Below the pieces are notes generated by a model that was not told the DNA's origin, ran no database searches, and saw only the letters and a list, made by a program, of their open reading frames with translations. A stretch of 64,000 nt of DNA from contig CBDEGI010000004.1 in assembly GCA_965237575.1 (NCBI GenBank), positions 3,100,001 through 3,164,000 on the forward strand, written 5' to 3'. Positions 51,390-61,070 of the stretch are shown here, one piece after another. This stretch comes from JAKZVK01 sp965237575 (GTDB taxonomy: Bacteria > Acidobacteriota > Terriglobia > Bryobacterales > UBA6623). The first letter of the stretch is position 1; every line of letters begins with the position of its first letter. The translations under genes and the position numbers were made by a program.

Positions 51390-51752
51390 TCACAGGCCGC
51401 CGCGAGCGCTGCCTCTGCCAGACTTTCGGCCTTGCTTTGACGACGATTCACCCGAGCCCCGACGCGAACGGAAGGGGGACCGCCGCCGGCGCTGCCATCT
51501 TCTGGATGTAACTTGGGCATCGAACATGACGTCGGTGAAGTCGATGTGGGGGCCGTTGATCTGTAGCGGGCGGAGCTGTTCGATCAGAGCGAATAGCGTT
51601 TCGGACGGTCCGATGTCCGCCGCAACCGCGTTTCCGGCCGAAGCGGCCGGTTCCGCGACAAACTTCGCGGGCCCTGGGTCCGCGGCCAACAGGGGCAAGG
51701 CGGCCAAAGACAGCAAACATCCGGCTCGCAAAGCTGCTGCAGATCTCGTCAC
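51390..51752 (-). CDS. Short secreted protein, possibly frameshifted
   Basis: An N-terminal signal peptide (LRAGCLLSLAALPLLAADPG) and a protein-like stretch (LFALIEQLRPLQINGPHIDF, then TDVMFDAQ) are followed by an Arg/Ser-rich tail that looks like out-of-frame reading. In the next frame the tail is protein-like (ESLAEAALAAACERRDLG). A frameshift near 51515 is therefore likely. I do not recognise the family. Confidence 0.35.
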   Translation of the reverse strand: MTRSAAALRAGCLLSLAALPLLAADPGPAKFVAEPAASAGNAVAADIGPSETLFALIEQLRPLQINGPHIDFTDVMFDAQVTSRRWQRRRRSPFRSRRGSGESSSKQGRKSGRGSARGGL

Positions 51753-51958
51753 GACAGCATTGCGCCACCCGCTGCTTCACCCGCTCTCAAGTCCGGTCTG
51801 GGGGGCGGGGTTCGTTATGTTTTAGCAGATGACGCTGGTCTGCTCTGGAGTATCTGCTTTCCACCGTGTTGTGTCAAGGATGTGATCCAACCGACAGGCG
51901 CTCGTTTCGAAGATGAGCGAATGTCGGGACGCCCAGCCGAGGGTTCCGAACAGCAAGC

Positions 51959-52507
51959 CTAGCTGAACCGGGACTGAATCCAAATAGCGAGCGCTACCAA
52001 AAGGACCGAGCCCACCCACGAAGCTGAGACGAGGAGCCGCGTTGTCTGCACGGCCGGGTTGTCACGAAAAAGACTCGCGTCCGACTGATCCTTGAGGAGA
52101 TAGGCCACGGCCAGCATGCCGGCCGGTACCGCGAAGGCGAGCGAGGGGATCGCGACGACCAGGATCTCAAACAGAGTTCCGGAGCGAAACTCCAACGGAC
52201 AGGCGACAAACACGAGCGCCACCAGGGCCACTGCTCCCGAGAGGACCGCTTGCAATTGAAAAGCTAGGCGGACGCGCTTCTGCCCGGTATTGGCCGAGGC
52301 CTTCCAGAGCCTGGGGGCCAGCGCCACAAGCATCGCGGTCACCAGGAGCGCGCCCAAGTAGTAGGCGCCGTACGTTGCCAGCAAGGGTGGGAGGTAGAGC
52401 GCACCCGCCACGACGATGAGCACCACGATGGCCGCGCCGAGAAACAGCGAGGCCCGCAGAGCGGAACGAACTCCCGACGGACGAATAGCGTCTTGGACGG
52501 TCTCCAT
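51959..52507 (-). CDS. Small polytopic membrane protein
   Basis: This 182-residue protein has a polar N terminus and four to five membrane helices (about 20-42, 47-65, 82-102, 112-134 and 158-178). No signature residues or family were recognised. The upstream base composition and an ATG at 52507 support the start, though the ribosome site is weak. It is divergent from the metallophosphoesterase gene. Confidence 0.6.
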   Translation of the reverse strand: METVQDAIRPSGVRSALRASLFLGAAIVVLIVVAGALYLPPLLATYGAYYLGALLVTAMLVALAPRLWKASANTGQKRVRLAFQLQAVLSGAVALVALVFVACPLEFRSGTLFEILVVAIPSLAFAVPAGMLAVAYLLKDQSDASLFRDNPAVQTTRLLVSASWVGSVLLVALAIWIQSRFS

Positions 52508-52880
52508 GCGAGTCCTTCAACAGGCAGGTCGTGACGAAACGGGCGAGACCCAACGATACACGTCGAGCGTAGCGCTACTCCTGCGAGTTGCCAGTAAGTG
52601 ATCCGCCCTTCTCTCGAAGGGAAAGAGCCCTAGCCGGAGGCGGTTGCGGCAAGGAAACTGGCAGGGAAGTGGAGTTGGCTCCACCACCGCCCAGCTCTCA
52701 CCGAAAGACGTTGCCAGGCGCAGAGTGGCTACGCTCTGACAGTTTCGAGGGCGGCTGGTGGTGCAAGCCGAGGATCTGTGCCTGGCGGGCTCTCTATATT
52801 GATAAGGCATCGTTGGTAGGACATCGCCGAACCGCGAGAGACGTGCCCGCGCGTTCGCGATTCGGCCCGAGGAGGTCTTC
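52508..52880. other. Divergent intergenic region with a long-range inverted repeat
   Basis: 373 bases without a gene. Arms ccaccaccgccc (52681-52692) and gggcggctggtgg (about 52749-52761) could pair across 56 bases. A TATATT at about 52795 is a possible -10 for the phosphoesterase gene. Confidence 0.5.
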
Positions 52881-53474
52881 ATGAAGGTCCGGATCTTTTC
52901 TGATATTCACAATGACCTACGCAGGCTGGAGAGGTTGGCCGCCGAACCGGCCGACATCTACATCTCCGCCGGCGACCTCGTGAGTTGGGCCAAGGGGTTG
53001 GGCGACTGCGGGAAGATCCTGGAGCCCTTGGGCGAGAAGGTCTGGGTGCTGCCGGGCAATCACGAGTCGGCCGATCAGATTGGCAAGTTCTGCGAACGCT
53101 ACGGCCTGCGGAACTTCCACGAGCAGGTTTTCGAAGCAGGCGGCCACCACTTTGCCGGATTGGGCTACTCAAACCCCACGCCGTTCAACACGCCTGGCGA
53201 GTATAGCGAGGAGGAACTGGCCGAGCGGCTGACCAAGTTCGCGGGCTTGTCGCCGCTGGTGCTTGTTTGCCATGCTCCCCCGCTCGACACCGACCTCGAT
53301 GGGGTCAACCCCGGACAGCATTTCGGCAGCCGCGCCGTACGCGAGTTTGTCGATGCCGAGCAGCCCGACTACTTCTTTTGCGGGCACATTCATGAAACGG
53401 CGGGGACCGAGACCACCTTGGGGAGAACGGCGGCGCGTAACGTCGGCAAACAGGGTTATTTGCTCGAATTGTAG
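52881..53474 (+). CDS. Calcineurin-like metallophosphoesterase
   Basis: This 197-residue cytoplasmic protein has the full set of dimetal ligands: SDIHND, SAGDLVSW, PGNHES, VCHAPPLDT and CGHIHE. The family hydrolyses phosphomonoesters or diesters, and the small single-domain form is of YfcE or Icc type. GGAGGTCTTC precedes the ATG. It is followed 71 bases later by the aldo/keto reductase, with a short GCTGC/GCAGC hairpin between. Confidence 0.93.
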   Translation: MKVRIFSDIHNDLRRLERLAAEPADIYISAGDLVSWAKGLGDCGKILEPLGEKVWVLPGNHESADQIGKFCERYGLRNFHEQVFEAGGHHFAGLGYSNPTPFNTPGEYSEEELAERLTKFAGLSPLVLVCHAPPLDTDLDGVNPGQHFGSRAVREFVDAEQPDYFFCGHIHETAGTETTLGRTAARNVGKQGYLLEL

Positions 53475-53545
53475 GGGTGGGCCGAAAAGCTGCTCATGCA
53501 GCAAATGCTATCCTGTGGCGTGGTGGTTTTAGTAGGAGGTTGGCG

Positions 53546-54475
53546 ATGAAGCGACGTGATTTCTTGAAGAGCAGCGTGGCGGGCGGCGTCGGCTTGACAG
53601 CGGCGTTGCCTCTGGTGGCCGAAGGCGAGATGCCGATGCGGACGCTCGGCAAATCGGGCCTGCGGGTGTCCCTTTTTTGCCTGGGCGGGTTCCACATGGC
53701 CAAGAAGGGCCCGGAGAACGCCACCAAGGTCATCCACCGCGCCATCGATCTCGGGGTGAACTTCCTCGACAGCGCCCACAAGTATCACAGTGGGCTCAGC
53801 GACTCGTTTTACGGACATGCCCTCGCGGGTGGAAAGCGTGACAAGGTCCTGTTGATGAGCAAAGCGGAACTGCGCGACGAGCACAGTGCCATGAAGCAGC
53901 TCGAAGACACCCTCAAGCGCATGCGTACCGACCATCTTGACCTTTGGCAGTGCCACGAGGTGGCACGCATGGACGAGGTCGAGAAAATCTTCGGCCCCAA
54001 GGGATCGCTCGAAGCATTCGTCAAAGCCAAGCAGCAGGGCAAGGTGAGGCACATCGGATTCACCGGTCACCATGACCCGCAAGTCCACCTGGCGCTACTC
54101 AAGGGCTATGACGGCTGGGAGACAGTGCAGCACCCGGTCAACCTGGTCGATCCGCACTATCTGAGCTTTGTCGACAATGTTCTGCCGAAGGTGACTGCGG
54201 CGGGGCTCGGCAAGATCGCGATGAAGACGAACGCCATGGGGCCGATTCTCAACAACAAGATCGCGACCATCTCCGAATGCCTGCGTTTCGCCATGGCCCA
54301 AGGCCCGGATACGATCTGTTCCGGCGTCGAGACCGTCGAACAGCTCGAGCACAACGTCTCCGTCATCAAACACCAGCGGCCCTTTGACGATAAGGAAATG
54401 ACCAAGCTCCTCACGCGCACCAGCAAAGGCAAGATCGGGCCTGAGGTCGAGTGGTACAAGAAGAAGAACGCCTAG
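53546..54475 (+). CDS. Tat-exported aldo/keto reductase
   Basis: This 309-residue protein has a twin-arginine signal (KRRDFLKSSVAGGVG). The aldo/keto reductase tetrad is visible: Asp and Tyr in NFLDSAHKYHSG, Lys in LLMSKAELRD, His in LWQCHEVAR. GKVRHIGFTGHHD is the usual strand-5 segment. The enzyme would reduce or oxidise a sugar or aldehyde with NAD(P)H; exported members must carry their cofactor folded, consistent with Tat. AGGAGG precedes the ATG. The C-terminal 60 residues lack the Cys-rich ferredoxin tail seen in some relatives. Confidence 0.92.
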   Translation: MKRRDFLKSSVAGGVGLTAALPLVAEGEMPMRTLGKSGLRVSLFCLGGFHMAKKGPENATKVIHRAIDLGVNFLDSAHKYHSGLSDSFYGHALAGGKRDKVLLMSKAELRDEHSAMKQLEDTLKRMRTDHLDLWQCHEVARMDEVEKIFGPKGSLEAFVKAKQQGKVRHIGFTGHHDPQVHLALLKGYDGWETVQHPVNLVDPHYLSFVDNVLPKVTAAGLGKIAMKTNAMGPILNNKIATISECLRFAMAQGPDTICSGVETVEQLEHNVSVIKHQRPFDDKEMTKLLTRTSKGKIGPEVEWYKKKNA

Positions 54476-54495
54476 CGGCGGCGAGGTTTCCTGCA

Positions 54496-54742
54496 ATGAT
54501 GGTTCGCCACGTGAGGACCTACGCCAAGCGAGCGCGCAGCGGTAACGGCGGACGCGGTTCCATTGCGCTCGCCCTATGCCTGCTCGTTTCAGCACCGGAG
54601 CCGCTGCTCGCCTACCTCGATCCGGGCACCGGCAGCATGCTGGTGCAGGTGACGATCGGTGCCATCGCGGCGGGCCTGACCCTGAAGCAAGCTTTATTGG
54701 AAGAAGATCGTGGGCTTCTTCCGCTCACGGCCGGAGGACTAG
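54496..54742 (+). pseudogene. Small AYLDPGTGS membrane protein, frameshifted
   Basis: The first frame gives a signal helix (SIALALCLLVSAPEPLLA) and the hallmark AYLDPGTGSMLVQVTIGAIA. After LTLK a tandem AAGC (54685-54692) shifts the frame. In the next frame the expected ending KLYWKKIVGFFRSRPED and stop at 54742 follow. This small protein family (about 80 residues) typically accompanies alkaline-phosphatase-superfamily genes in surface-polysaccharide clusters, as here. The four-base duplication is a typical slippage event. Confidence 0.75.
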
Positions 54743-54871
54743 CCGTTCTTCGCAGACAGGAGTGCTTCCGCTCGCTGACGCCGCCAATGTCTCTTTCCGG
54801 TCGCCGGCGTCATCGCCTTTGCTGCCGGTAGAACGGTCGGGCCGGCACTCTCGAACGAATCCGCCTGAGCC

Positions 54872-56514
54872 ATGGAAACCCGAAGGATATGGACGCCCTC
54901 CGCGTTCTGGTTTCGGTTCGCGCTGTTCTGGGCGCTGTTCGTGCTTCCCTTTGTCGAGCATCTGATCGACTGGCGATATCCGTTCTTGCGCAGCGAGGTA
55001 GCGATCAGCCTGCTACTGGCAGCCGGTGGATATCTCTTGTGATGAAAAACCTGGCGGCCGGCTGCTCGCTGCTGGCGTGGCTCACGCGCCCAAGTTATTT
55101 GTTCTACACGGCGCTCGTTGCGGTGGTGGCCTTCATGCTCGTGCCTCACACGCAGCCCTTGCATCCGCGTCTGCTCGAGACTGATCCGATCTGGCTGCTG
55201 ACCGCTGGGCTCGCCGTTCTCGGGGCGCTCAGCTATTGGATGCGAGAGAAGTTGGCCGTCATCTTGCTGGTATTTCTCTCCGCTTCCTTCGTAGCAGGCT
55301 CGGTCGAGTCGCTACTCGGTCCGCCACTCATCGAGGTCCGAGACTCGGAGAGACCTGGCATGCCCAGCCGCTCTACAGGCGGTCCCCGGCATGTGATCTA
55401 TCTGATCTTGGATGAGTACGCGGGGCCCGCGGGCTTTCCGGAAGACGTGGCGGCTTCGAGGCAGGCCGTCAACTCGATCCGTGATACCTTCGTTCCCCGT
55501 GGCTTCACCGTATACGAGAACGCTTTCAGTCACTACGCAGCGACGGCGAACGCCATACCGAGCCTGCTGGATCTCAAGCTGCTCGACGAGGACTTGGAGG
55601 CAGACACCGGCAGCCAAGGAGGCCAAGCGGAGTTCAAGATCTTTACTCATTTCAAGTCGCGGGGATATGCAGTCCACCTCTACGAGCTTCGTGGACCAGG
55701 CTACTTCGGCGCCGGTGCCGGGGCTGAAAGAACGGTCGATTACGATGTGCTCAGTCTTGGTACAGCGACCATGGTGCCTTTTTCGTTGGCGGACCGCATG
55801 TGGCTAGTCACGGGAACCCACGCGGCCAGGAACAAGCCGTTACACTTGGCGGCAAAGAATATCTACCCGCGCTTCACGCAGGTTCAATATCTATGGTGGG
55901 CACAGCCCATTTCGCTACGTATTCTCGGCTGCTAAATGCTGCAAGACGACATCCTGACAGCCCAGCAAGACACGCTTTTTCTTGCCCATCTCGTCGCACC
56001 CCACTTCAGCTGGGTCTACCGGGCGGACGGCACCTCCCGGCCTCTTTCGGAGATCGTCGGCACGCCCATGCCCACGCAGCCGGAGCATCCTCTGTATCAG
56101 GTCCGTCATGCCCAGTACGCCGAGCAAGTGCAGTACCTGAATCAGCGTCTGGGGGAGTTTCTCGACGAGCTGGCGGCACACCAGTTGCTTGATTCGTCAA
56201 CGCTTGTGCTGCACGGGGACCACGGATCTAGAATCATGGGGCGCGGGGGGAAAGGCAGTTCATCTCGAGCGCTGCTGGAGAGTTTCTCGACGTTCGCCGC
56301 CGTGCGCAAACCCGGATCGCACAACGGGCGGTGGGTCCGCCAAAAGGGCAGCCTCATCACTTTTCTCAAGAAGGAACTGTACCCTGAAGAGCCATGGGAC
56401 TTGCCGGATGGACTGGATGCGGTCTACTACCCTCAGGGCGAAGGCGGCTTTGGCGCAATACCGTTTCTCCGGCTGTGGTCGGAGGATGACAAGCCCGACC
56501 AGACGCGAGGTTGA
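54872..56514 (+). pseudogene. Membrane-anchored alkaline-phosphatase-superfamily (sulfatase-like) protein, multiply frameshifted
   Basis: METRRIWTPSAFWFRFALFW starts a membrane helix, and the frame stops at 55042. The next frame carries on with three helices (SYLFYTALVAVVAFMLVP and others) and the metal-binding start HVIYLILDEYAGP. Near 55890 the sense moves to a third frame (YGGHSPFRYVFSAAK), then near 55933 back to MLQDDILTAQQDTLFLAHLV, and ends with LVLHGDHGSR (second metal site) and a normal C terminus. Three indels are needed. If intact, it would be a ~545-residue hydrolase or phosphoethanolamine/sulfate-type transferase in the inner membrane facing the periplasm. Confidence 0.75.
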
Positions 56515-56539
56515 GAAGCCCTCGTAACGGACCTGGCGG

Positions 56540-56650
56540 ATGGAGGGCCGTCGAACGGGGAAGAAAGGCTCTTTTCGGCAGTTGTCGGAGAGCTTTTCGG
56601 CTTTCCCTTTCTTGAAACTGTGGGAGGAGCACGAACAGTCGAGTGCGGGA
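56540..56650 (+). other. Relic resembling the C-terminal tail of the preceding gene
   Basis: In frame just upstream of the methyltransferase start, SESFSAFPFLKLWEEHEQSS resembles GGFGAIPFLRLWSEDDK, the end of the phosphatase-superfamily protein. It may be what is left of a tandem second copy, or the tail of a related protein removed by deletion. Confidence 0.35.
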
Positions 56651-56755
56651 GTCGAGGGGCTGAACTCATCGCAAGAATTGACTTCGTCGAGGACCGACTC
56701 CCAAGAAAGCAAGCAGATCGTTTCCACGCCCTGCTCATTGAAGCGAGCACGCATC

Positions 56756-58141
56756 ATGCAGCCACCAGCCGTACCGAGCCCCACCTCCTTTCGTGATCCG
56801 GCAGGCTTTGTGTTCCACGAAGGCGGGCTTTTCAAGCGCGCGATCTCTCACGTCGGCCTCAACGACTACGAGCAGATGATGAGCTCGGGTCTCTACGAGC
56901 AGCTTACTGACCAGGAGCTGTTGCTGTCGCACCATGAGGACAGGGCCCGTGGCGAGTTACAGCAAGGGGTCGCGAAGGTGATCGTTCCCGAGCAACTGAA
57001 GTTTATCTCCTACCCTTACGAATGGTGTTTCGATCAGCTCAAAGATGCCGCCTTGCTGACACTGGAGATTCAGAGGCAGGCGCTGAACATCGGGATGGCG
57101 CTCAAGGACGCTTCTTTCTTTAACGTTCAGTTTCACAGAGGCAAACCGGTTTTCATTGATACGCTCTCGTTTGAAATAGACACGGACCGCCCTTGGGTGG
57201 CATACCGCCAATTCTGCGAGCATTTCCTGTCACCGCTTTTGCTCGCGGCCCATGTCGATTCCGGCTTTCATCGCTATCTGGCAACGTCAATCGATGGGTT
57301 CGACCTGTCGGTGACGCATCGGTTGTTGCCGCTCCGGGTTCGGCTTCAGCCGGGAGTGTTCATGCACGTGGGCCTCCACGCCCGAAGTCAGCAGAAACAC
57401 GCCCAAGCGGACCAAGGCCGCGCCCCGACCAGCATTCGGATGAGTTCTCAAAGAAAGATCGCAGTGATCGAATCTCTCATCTCGACCGTGCAGAAGATCC
57501 ATCCGCGGCAGAAGAAGTCGTCCTGGTCCACCTACTACGCCGACGCGAGCCACTATTCAGACGAGAGCGAGGCGTTCAAAAAGCAGGCCGTGGAGAAGGC
57601 AGTCCGGGATTGTGGACCGAAGCTGGTATTCGACCTCGGTGGCAATGTCGGCAACTACAGTCGCGTGGTGACGGGCCTTGGGATCGACTGCGTCTGCTAC
57701 GACCAGGACCCCTTGTCGGTGAATGAGAACTATGTCCGTTCGCGAGACAACGGCGATTCTCACATGCTTCCGCTCGTGATGGACCTCACGAACCCAACAC
57801 CGCCTCTGGGTTTCGGTGGCAAGGAGAGGATGGGGCTCCTCGACCGGCCGGGACCGGACCTGGTTTTGGCCCTGGCGGTCGTCCACCACCTCCGCATCAC
57901 TGGAAACGTCCCTCTCAGCCTGTTAGTTGATTTTCTGGCCCGTCTCAGTGGGCGGGTCTTGATCGAGTTCGTCCCCAAGGAGGACCCACTGGTGCAGGGC
58001 TTGCTGGCGGCTCGGGAAGACATCTTCGACGACTACGAGGAAGCGGCCTTCGAGGAAGCCTTTCAGGCTCATTTCCAGATGGCGTGGCGTTCGCCCATCC
58101 CCGGCACCAAACGGACGCTGTACCTTTTTGAGCGGCGGTGA
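56756..58141 (+). CDS. SAM-dependent methyltransferase, NoeA-related
   Basis: This 461-residue protein has an N-terminal domain typical of nodulation protein NoeA relatives (SFRDPAGFVFHEGGLFKRAI; MMSSGLYEQLTDQELLLSH) and a class I Rossmann methyltransferase from about residue 280, with SAM loop LVFDLGGNVGNYSRV, acidic CYDQDPLSV and catalytic-region LALAVVHHL. It probably methylates a carbohydrate or lipid-linked glycan, which fits the neighbouring polysaccharide genes. ATG 56756 was chosen by similarity; the frame is open 72 codons upstream, where it reads the tail relic. Confidence 0.85.
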   Translation: MQPPAVPSPTSFRDPAGFVFHEGGLFKRAISHVGLNDYEQMMSSGLYEQLTDQELLLSHHEDRARGELQQGVAKVIVPEQLKFISYPYEWCFDQLKDAALLTLEIQRQALNIGMALKDASFFNVQFHRGKPVFIDTLSFEIDTDRPWVAYRQFCEHFLSPLLLAAHVDSGFHRYLATSIDGFDLSVTHRLLPLRVRLQPGVFMHVGLHARSQQKHAQADQGRAPTSIRMSSQRKIAVIESLISTVQKIHPRQKKSSWSTYYADASHYSDESEAFKKQAVEKAVRDCGPKLVFDLGGNVGNYSRVVTGLGIDCVCYDQDPLSVNENYVRSRDNGDSHMLPLVMDLTNPTPPLGFGGKERMGLLDRPGPDLVLALAVVHHLRITGNVPLSLLVDFLARLSGRVLIEFVPKEDPLVQGLLAAREDIFDDYEEAAFEEAFQAHFQMAWRSPIPGTKRTLYLFERR

Positions 58142-58246
58142 GGCCATTGCGTTGAAGGAAGTTATCCCCGAACAGTCCTGCTACCAAGTTGGTGTTGGGT
58201 GGCCTATAATATTGGGCGGATACACTCGGTCGCTGGGGAGGCGAGC

Positions 58247-59707
58247 ATGTTAACGATTCCTGGACGTATAGCGGTACGCAACTGTGACGGCGTAAGTCGC
58301 CGCGACTTCATGCAGGTCGGGTCAATGGGCCTGCTGGGGGTGAGTCTGTCGCAGATCCTCGCGCTGCAGGATCGTGCCCGCGCCGCCGCCGCGCCGCCGC
58401 GCTTTGAAGGTGCGACTGGCTTCGGTCGCGCCAAGTCGGTCCTCATGCTCTTCCTGCAAGGCGGGCCGAGCCACATCGATATCTGGGACCCCAAGCCCGA
58501 CGCGCCTTCCAACATCCGAGGCGAATTCAAGCCCATCAAGAGCAAAGTACCGGGGATCTGGCTCAGCGAGACGATGCCCAAGCTCGCCCAGTCAGTCGAC
58601 AAGTGCACCTTGATCCGGTCGATGAGCTACACGCCCAAGGGGCTGTTCAACCACACGGCGGCGATTTACCAGATGCTGACCGGCTATCCGCCCGACAAGG
58701 TGTCGCCGTCGGGCCAGCTCGAGCCGCCCTCGCCCATCGACTTCCCCACGGCAGGCTCGTGGATCAGCAAAATGAAGCCGCCGACCGAAGCGGTGCTGCC
58801 TTTTGTCGAGATGCCGCGGCCCTTACAGGAATCCAGCGTCATCGGCAAAGGCGGCGCGGCCGGCTTCATCGGCAAGGCCTTCGACCCTTACCGGCTCTAT
58901 CAGGACCCCAATAAATCGATCAAGCTTGACGACTTGGCTTTGCGCAAAGAGACGCCTCCCGAGCGGCTGCAGGAGCGCTTCGAGTTACTGAAAGGCATCA
59001 ACAAGTCGATGCCCGATCTCGAGAAGGCGGTCGAAAACTCGGCGCTCGATAAATATTACGAGAAGGCCTACGATCTGGTGCTCTCCGGCAAGGCGCGCGA
59101 CGCGTTCGATCTCGAGAAAGAGCCGGCCAAGATGCGCGACCGCTACGGACGCACGACGTTCGGCCAGGGCGCGCTGATGTCCCGTCGGCTGATCGAGGCG
59201 GGTACGCGGTTTGTCCAACTCAACTGGCCCTCGGTTGCCAATGGTAATCCGGAAACGACGGCCTGGGACACCCACGCTTCGAACTTCGGTCCGCTCAAGA
59301 ACCTGCACTGTCCCGTGCTCGACCAGACGCTCACCGCTCTGCTCGGAGACATGACCGAGCGCGGCTTGCTTGACGAAACGCTGGTCGTGGCCGTGGGTGA
59401 GTTTGGACGCTCGCCGCGCCTGGGCGTCAGCACGTCGGGCAACTCGAACTCCCCCGACGGCCGCGACCATTGGCCCTATTGCTACACGGCGCTGGTTGCG
59501 GGCGCGGGCATCCCCGGCGGACGGCTCTACGGCGCGTCGGACGAGACGGCCTCGTCGCCGAAAGACAAACCGGTCCACCCGAACGACCTGCTGGCTACCG
59601 TCTACTACGCCCTCGGCATTGACCCGAATCAGGAGATTCACAACCACCTCGGCCAGCCCAGGGAGTTGGTCAAGGGCAAGGCGGTGACCGACCTGTTTGT
59701 GGGCTAG
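58247..59707 (+). CDS. Tat-exported DUF1501 protein
   Basis: This 486-residue protein begins with a twin-arginine signal (VSRRDFMQVGSMGLLGVSLS). The DUF1501 body is complete, from SVLMLFLQGGPSHIDIWDPK through AWDTHASNF and VVAVGEFGRSPRLG to GRDHWPYCYTALVAGAG. The fold belongs to the alkaline phosphatase/sulfatase superfamily but the substrate is unknown. Such genes usually pair with DUF1549/DUF1553 cytochrome-like genes in Planctomycetes and Acidobacteria; none is here. GGGGAGG precedes the ATG, and TATAAT at 58205 may be the -10 box. A strong terminator follows. Confidence 0.93.
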   Translation: MLTIPGRIAVRNCDGVSRRDFMQVGSMGLLGVSLSQILALQDRARAAAAPPRFEGATGFGRAKSVLMLFLQGGPSHIDIWDPKPDAPSNIRGEFKPIKSKVPGIWLSETMPKLAQSVDKCTLIRSMSYTPKGLFNHTAAIYQMLTGYPPDKVSPSGQLEPPSPIDFPTAGSWISKMKPPTEAVLPFVEMPRPLQESSVIGKGGAAGFIGKAFDPYRLYQDPNKSIKLDDLALRKETPPERLQERFELLKGINKSMPDLEKAVENSALDKYYEKAYDLVLSGKARDAFDLEKEPAKMRDRYGRTTFGQGALMSRRLIEAGTRFVQLNWPSVANGNPETTAWDTHASNFGPLKNLHCPVLDQTLTALLGDMTERGLLDETLVVAVGEFGRSPRLGVSTSGNSNSPDGRDHWPYCYTALVAGAGIPGGRLYGASDETASSPKDKPVHPNDLLATVYYALGIDPNQEIHNHLGQPRELVKGKAVTDLFVG

Positions 59708-59731
59708 GCTGGCAGGAAAGCGATCTTCGAG

Positions 59732-59763
59732 GAGGGTGACGCCGAGGCGTCACCCTCTTTTTC
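59732..59763 (+). terminator. Rho-independent terminator after the DUF1501 gene
   Basis: Stem gagggtgacg/cgtcaccctc with loop ccgagg, followed by TTTTTC. It lies 25 bases after the stop codon and is the only textbook intrinsic terminator in the window. Confidence 0.93.
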
Positions 59764-59856
59764 ATGTAGGCCTTCCTTTTCGACTTTGTCCTCCTTGCCG
59801 TACGACGGTCGGAGCGGACGCCGGCCACCGGCTACGACTCCCGCCGTGATGTCCTG

Positions 59857-60960
59857 ATGCAACCCATCCGCCTCACCTGCGTCGTCGGAGCACGGCCGAA
59901 CTTCATCAAGATGGCCGCGATTCTCGATGCCGTGGACGCGCGGCCGGCGCTCGAAGCGCAGCTCATTCACACGGGCCAGCACTTCTCACCGGAGATGTCC
60001 CAAACCTTCTTCGAAGAATTGAAGCTGCGCGAGCCGGACGTTCACCTGGGCTCCGGCGGAGGCTCGCAAACGCAACAAACGGCCGAGATCATGCGGCGCA
60101 TCGAGCCGGAGCTTGCTTCCGGGTGGCCTGACACACTGGTCGTGGTGGGTGACGTGAATTCGACCTTGGCGAGCGCGCTGGTGGCGGCGAAGCTAGGCCT
60201 TCCGGTGGCCCACGTCGAGGCTGGCCTGCGCAGCTTCGACCGTTCGATGCCCGAAGAAGTGAACCGCGTGGTCACCGACGTTCTCTCGGATTATCTGTTT
60301 GTCAGTGAACCCTCGGGCGTCGAGAACCTGCGAGCCGAGGGCGTGCCCGAAGAACGCGTTTTTCTCGTGGGAAATGTGATGATCGACACGCTGCTGCGGT
60401 TTCGCGAGAGAGCGGCCAACTCGGACGTCCACCAGCGGCTCGGCCTGGAGCCGCATCAATACGCAGTTGCCACGTTGCATCGGCCATCGAACGTCGATGA
60501 CGCAGCGCGATTGAACTCGCTCATGCAAGCCCTCCGGGAGGTCGCCACGCGCTTGCCGGTCGTGTTTCCCGTGCATCCGCGCACGAAGAAGGTGATCGAG
60601 CACGCGACGATCGACACCAGTGGACTGACGGTTTGCCCGCCGCTGGGCTATTTGGACTTCCTTCACCTGCAAAGCCAGGCGCGCGTGGTGGTTACCGACT
60701 CCGGTGGCATTCAAGAAGAGACGACCGTGCTCGGCGTGCCGTGTCTCACTGTGCGCGACAACACCGAGCGGCCCATCACGATCTCAGAAGGTACCAATCG
60801 CCTGATCGGCACGAACTACGGGGACATCGCTCCGGCCGTGGACGCGGTGCTCGCCGAGCCGTCTTCTTCCGGACCGGCGCCGGCCCTGTGGGACGGCAAG
60901 GCAGCGGATAGAATCCTGGATGTGTTAGAACAGGTCCGGCCCGGGCCGCCGACACGCTGA
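59857..60960 (+). CDS. wecB: UDP-N-acetylglucosamine 2-epimerase (non-hydrolysing)
   Basis: This 367-residue cytoplasmic enzyme interconverts UDP-GlcNAc and UDP-ManNAc, supplying ManNAc-type sugars for surface polysaccharides. Family landmarks are in order: CVVGARPNFIKMA at the N terminus, IHTGQHFSPEMSQTFFEEL, VAHVEAGLRSFDRSMPEEVN, HPRTKKVI and the UDP-binding VTDSGGIQEETTVLGVPCLT. The length is normal. It lies upstream of a glycosyltransferase, 110 bases apart, and after a terminator, so it starts a new transcription unit. Confidence 0.95.
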   Translation: MQPIRLTCVVGARPNFIKMAAILDAVDARPALEAQLIHTGQHFSPEMSQTFFEELKLREPDVHLGSGGGSQTQQTAEIMRRIEPELASGWPDTLVVVGDVNSTLASALVAAKLGLPVAHVEAGLRSFDRSMPEEVNRVVTDVLSDYLFVSEPSGVENLRAEGVPEERVFLVGNVMIDTLLRFRERAANSDVHQRLGLEPHQYAVATLHRPSNVDDAARLNSLMQALREVATRLPVVFPVHPRTKKVIEHATIDTSGLTVCPPLGYLDFLHLQSQARVVVTDSGGIQEETTVLGVPCLTVRDNTERPITISEGTNRLIGTNYGDIAPAVDAVLAEPSSSGPAPALWDGKAADRILDVLEQVRPGPPTR

Positions 60961-61070
60961 AGAAGTTTCCGGCACGGGTTCTCGCAGCGGCCGAACGTTG
61001 GGCTCTAGGGCCCGCCCCCGCTCGATGCCTCGCGAAGATTGAAAAGACGGTCGTACGGTCATAGACTAAG

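Noticed and set aside
58182..58210. Full sigma-70 promoter before the DUF1501 gene
   Set aside because: TATAAT is good but no acceptable -35 lies at 16-18 bases, so it is not listed separately.
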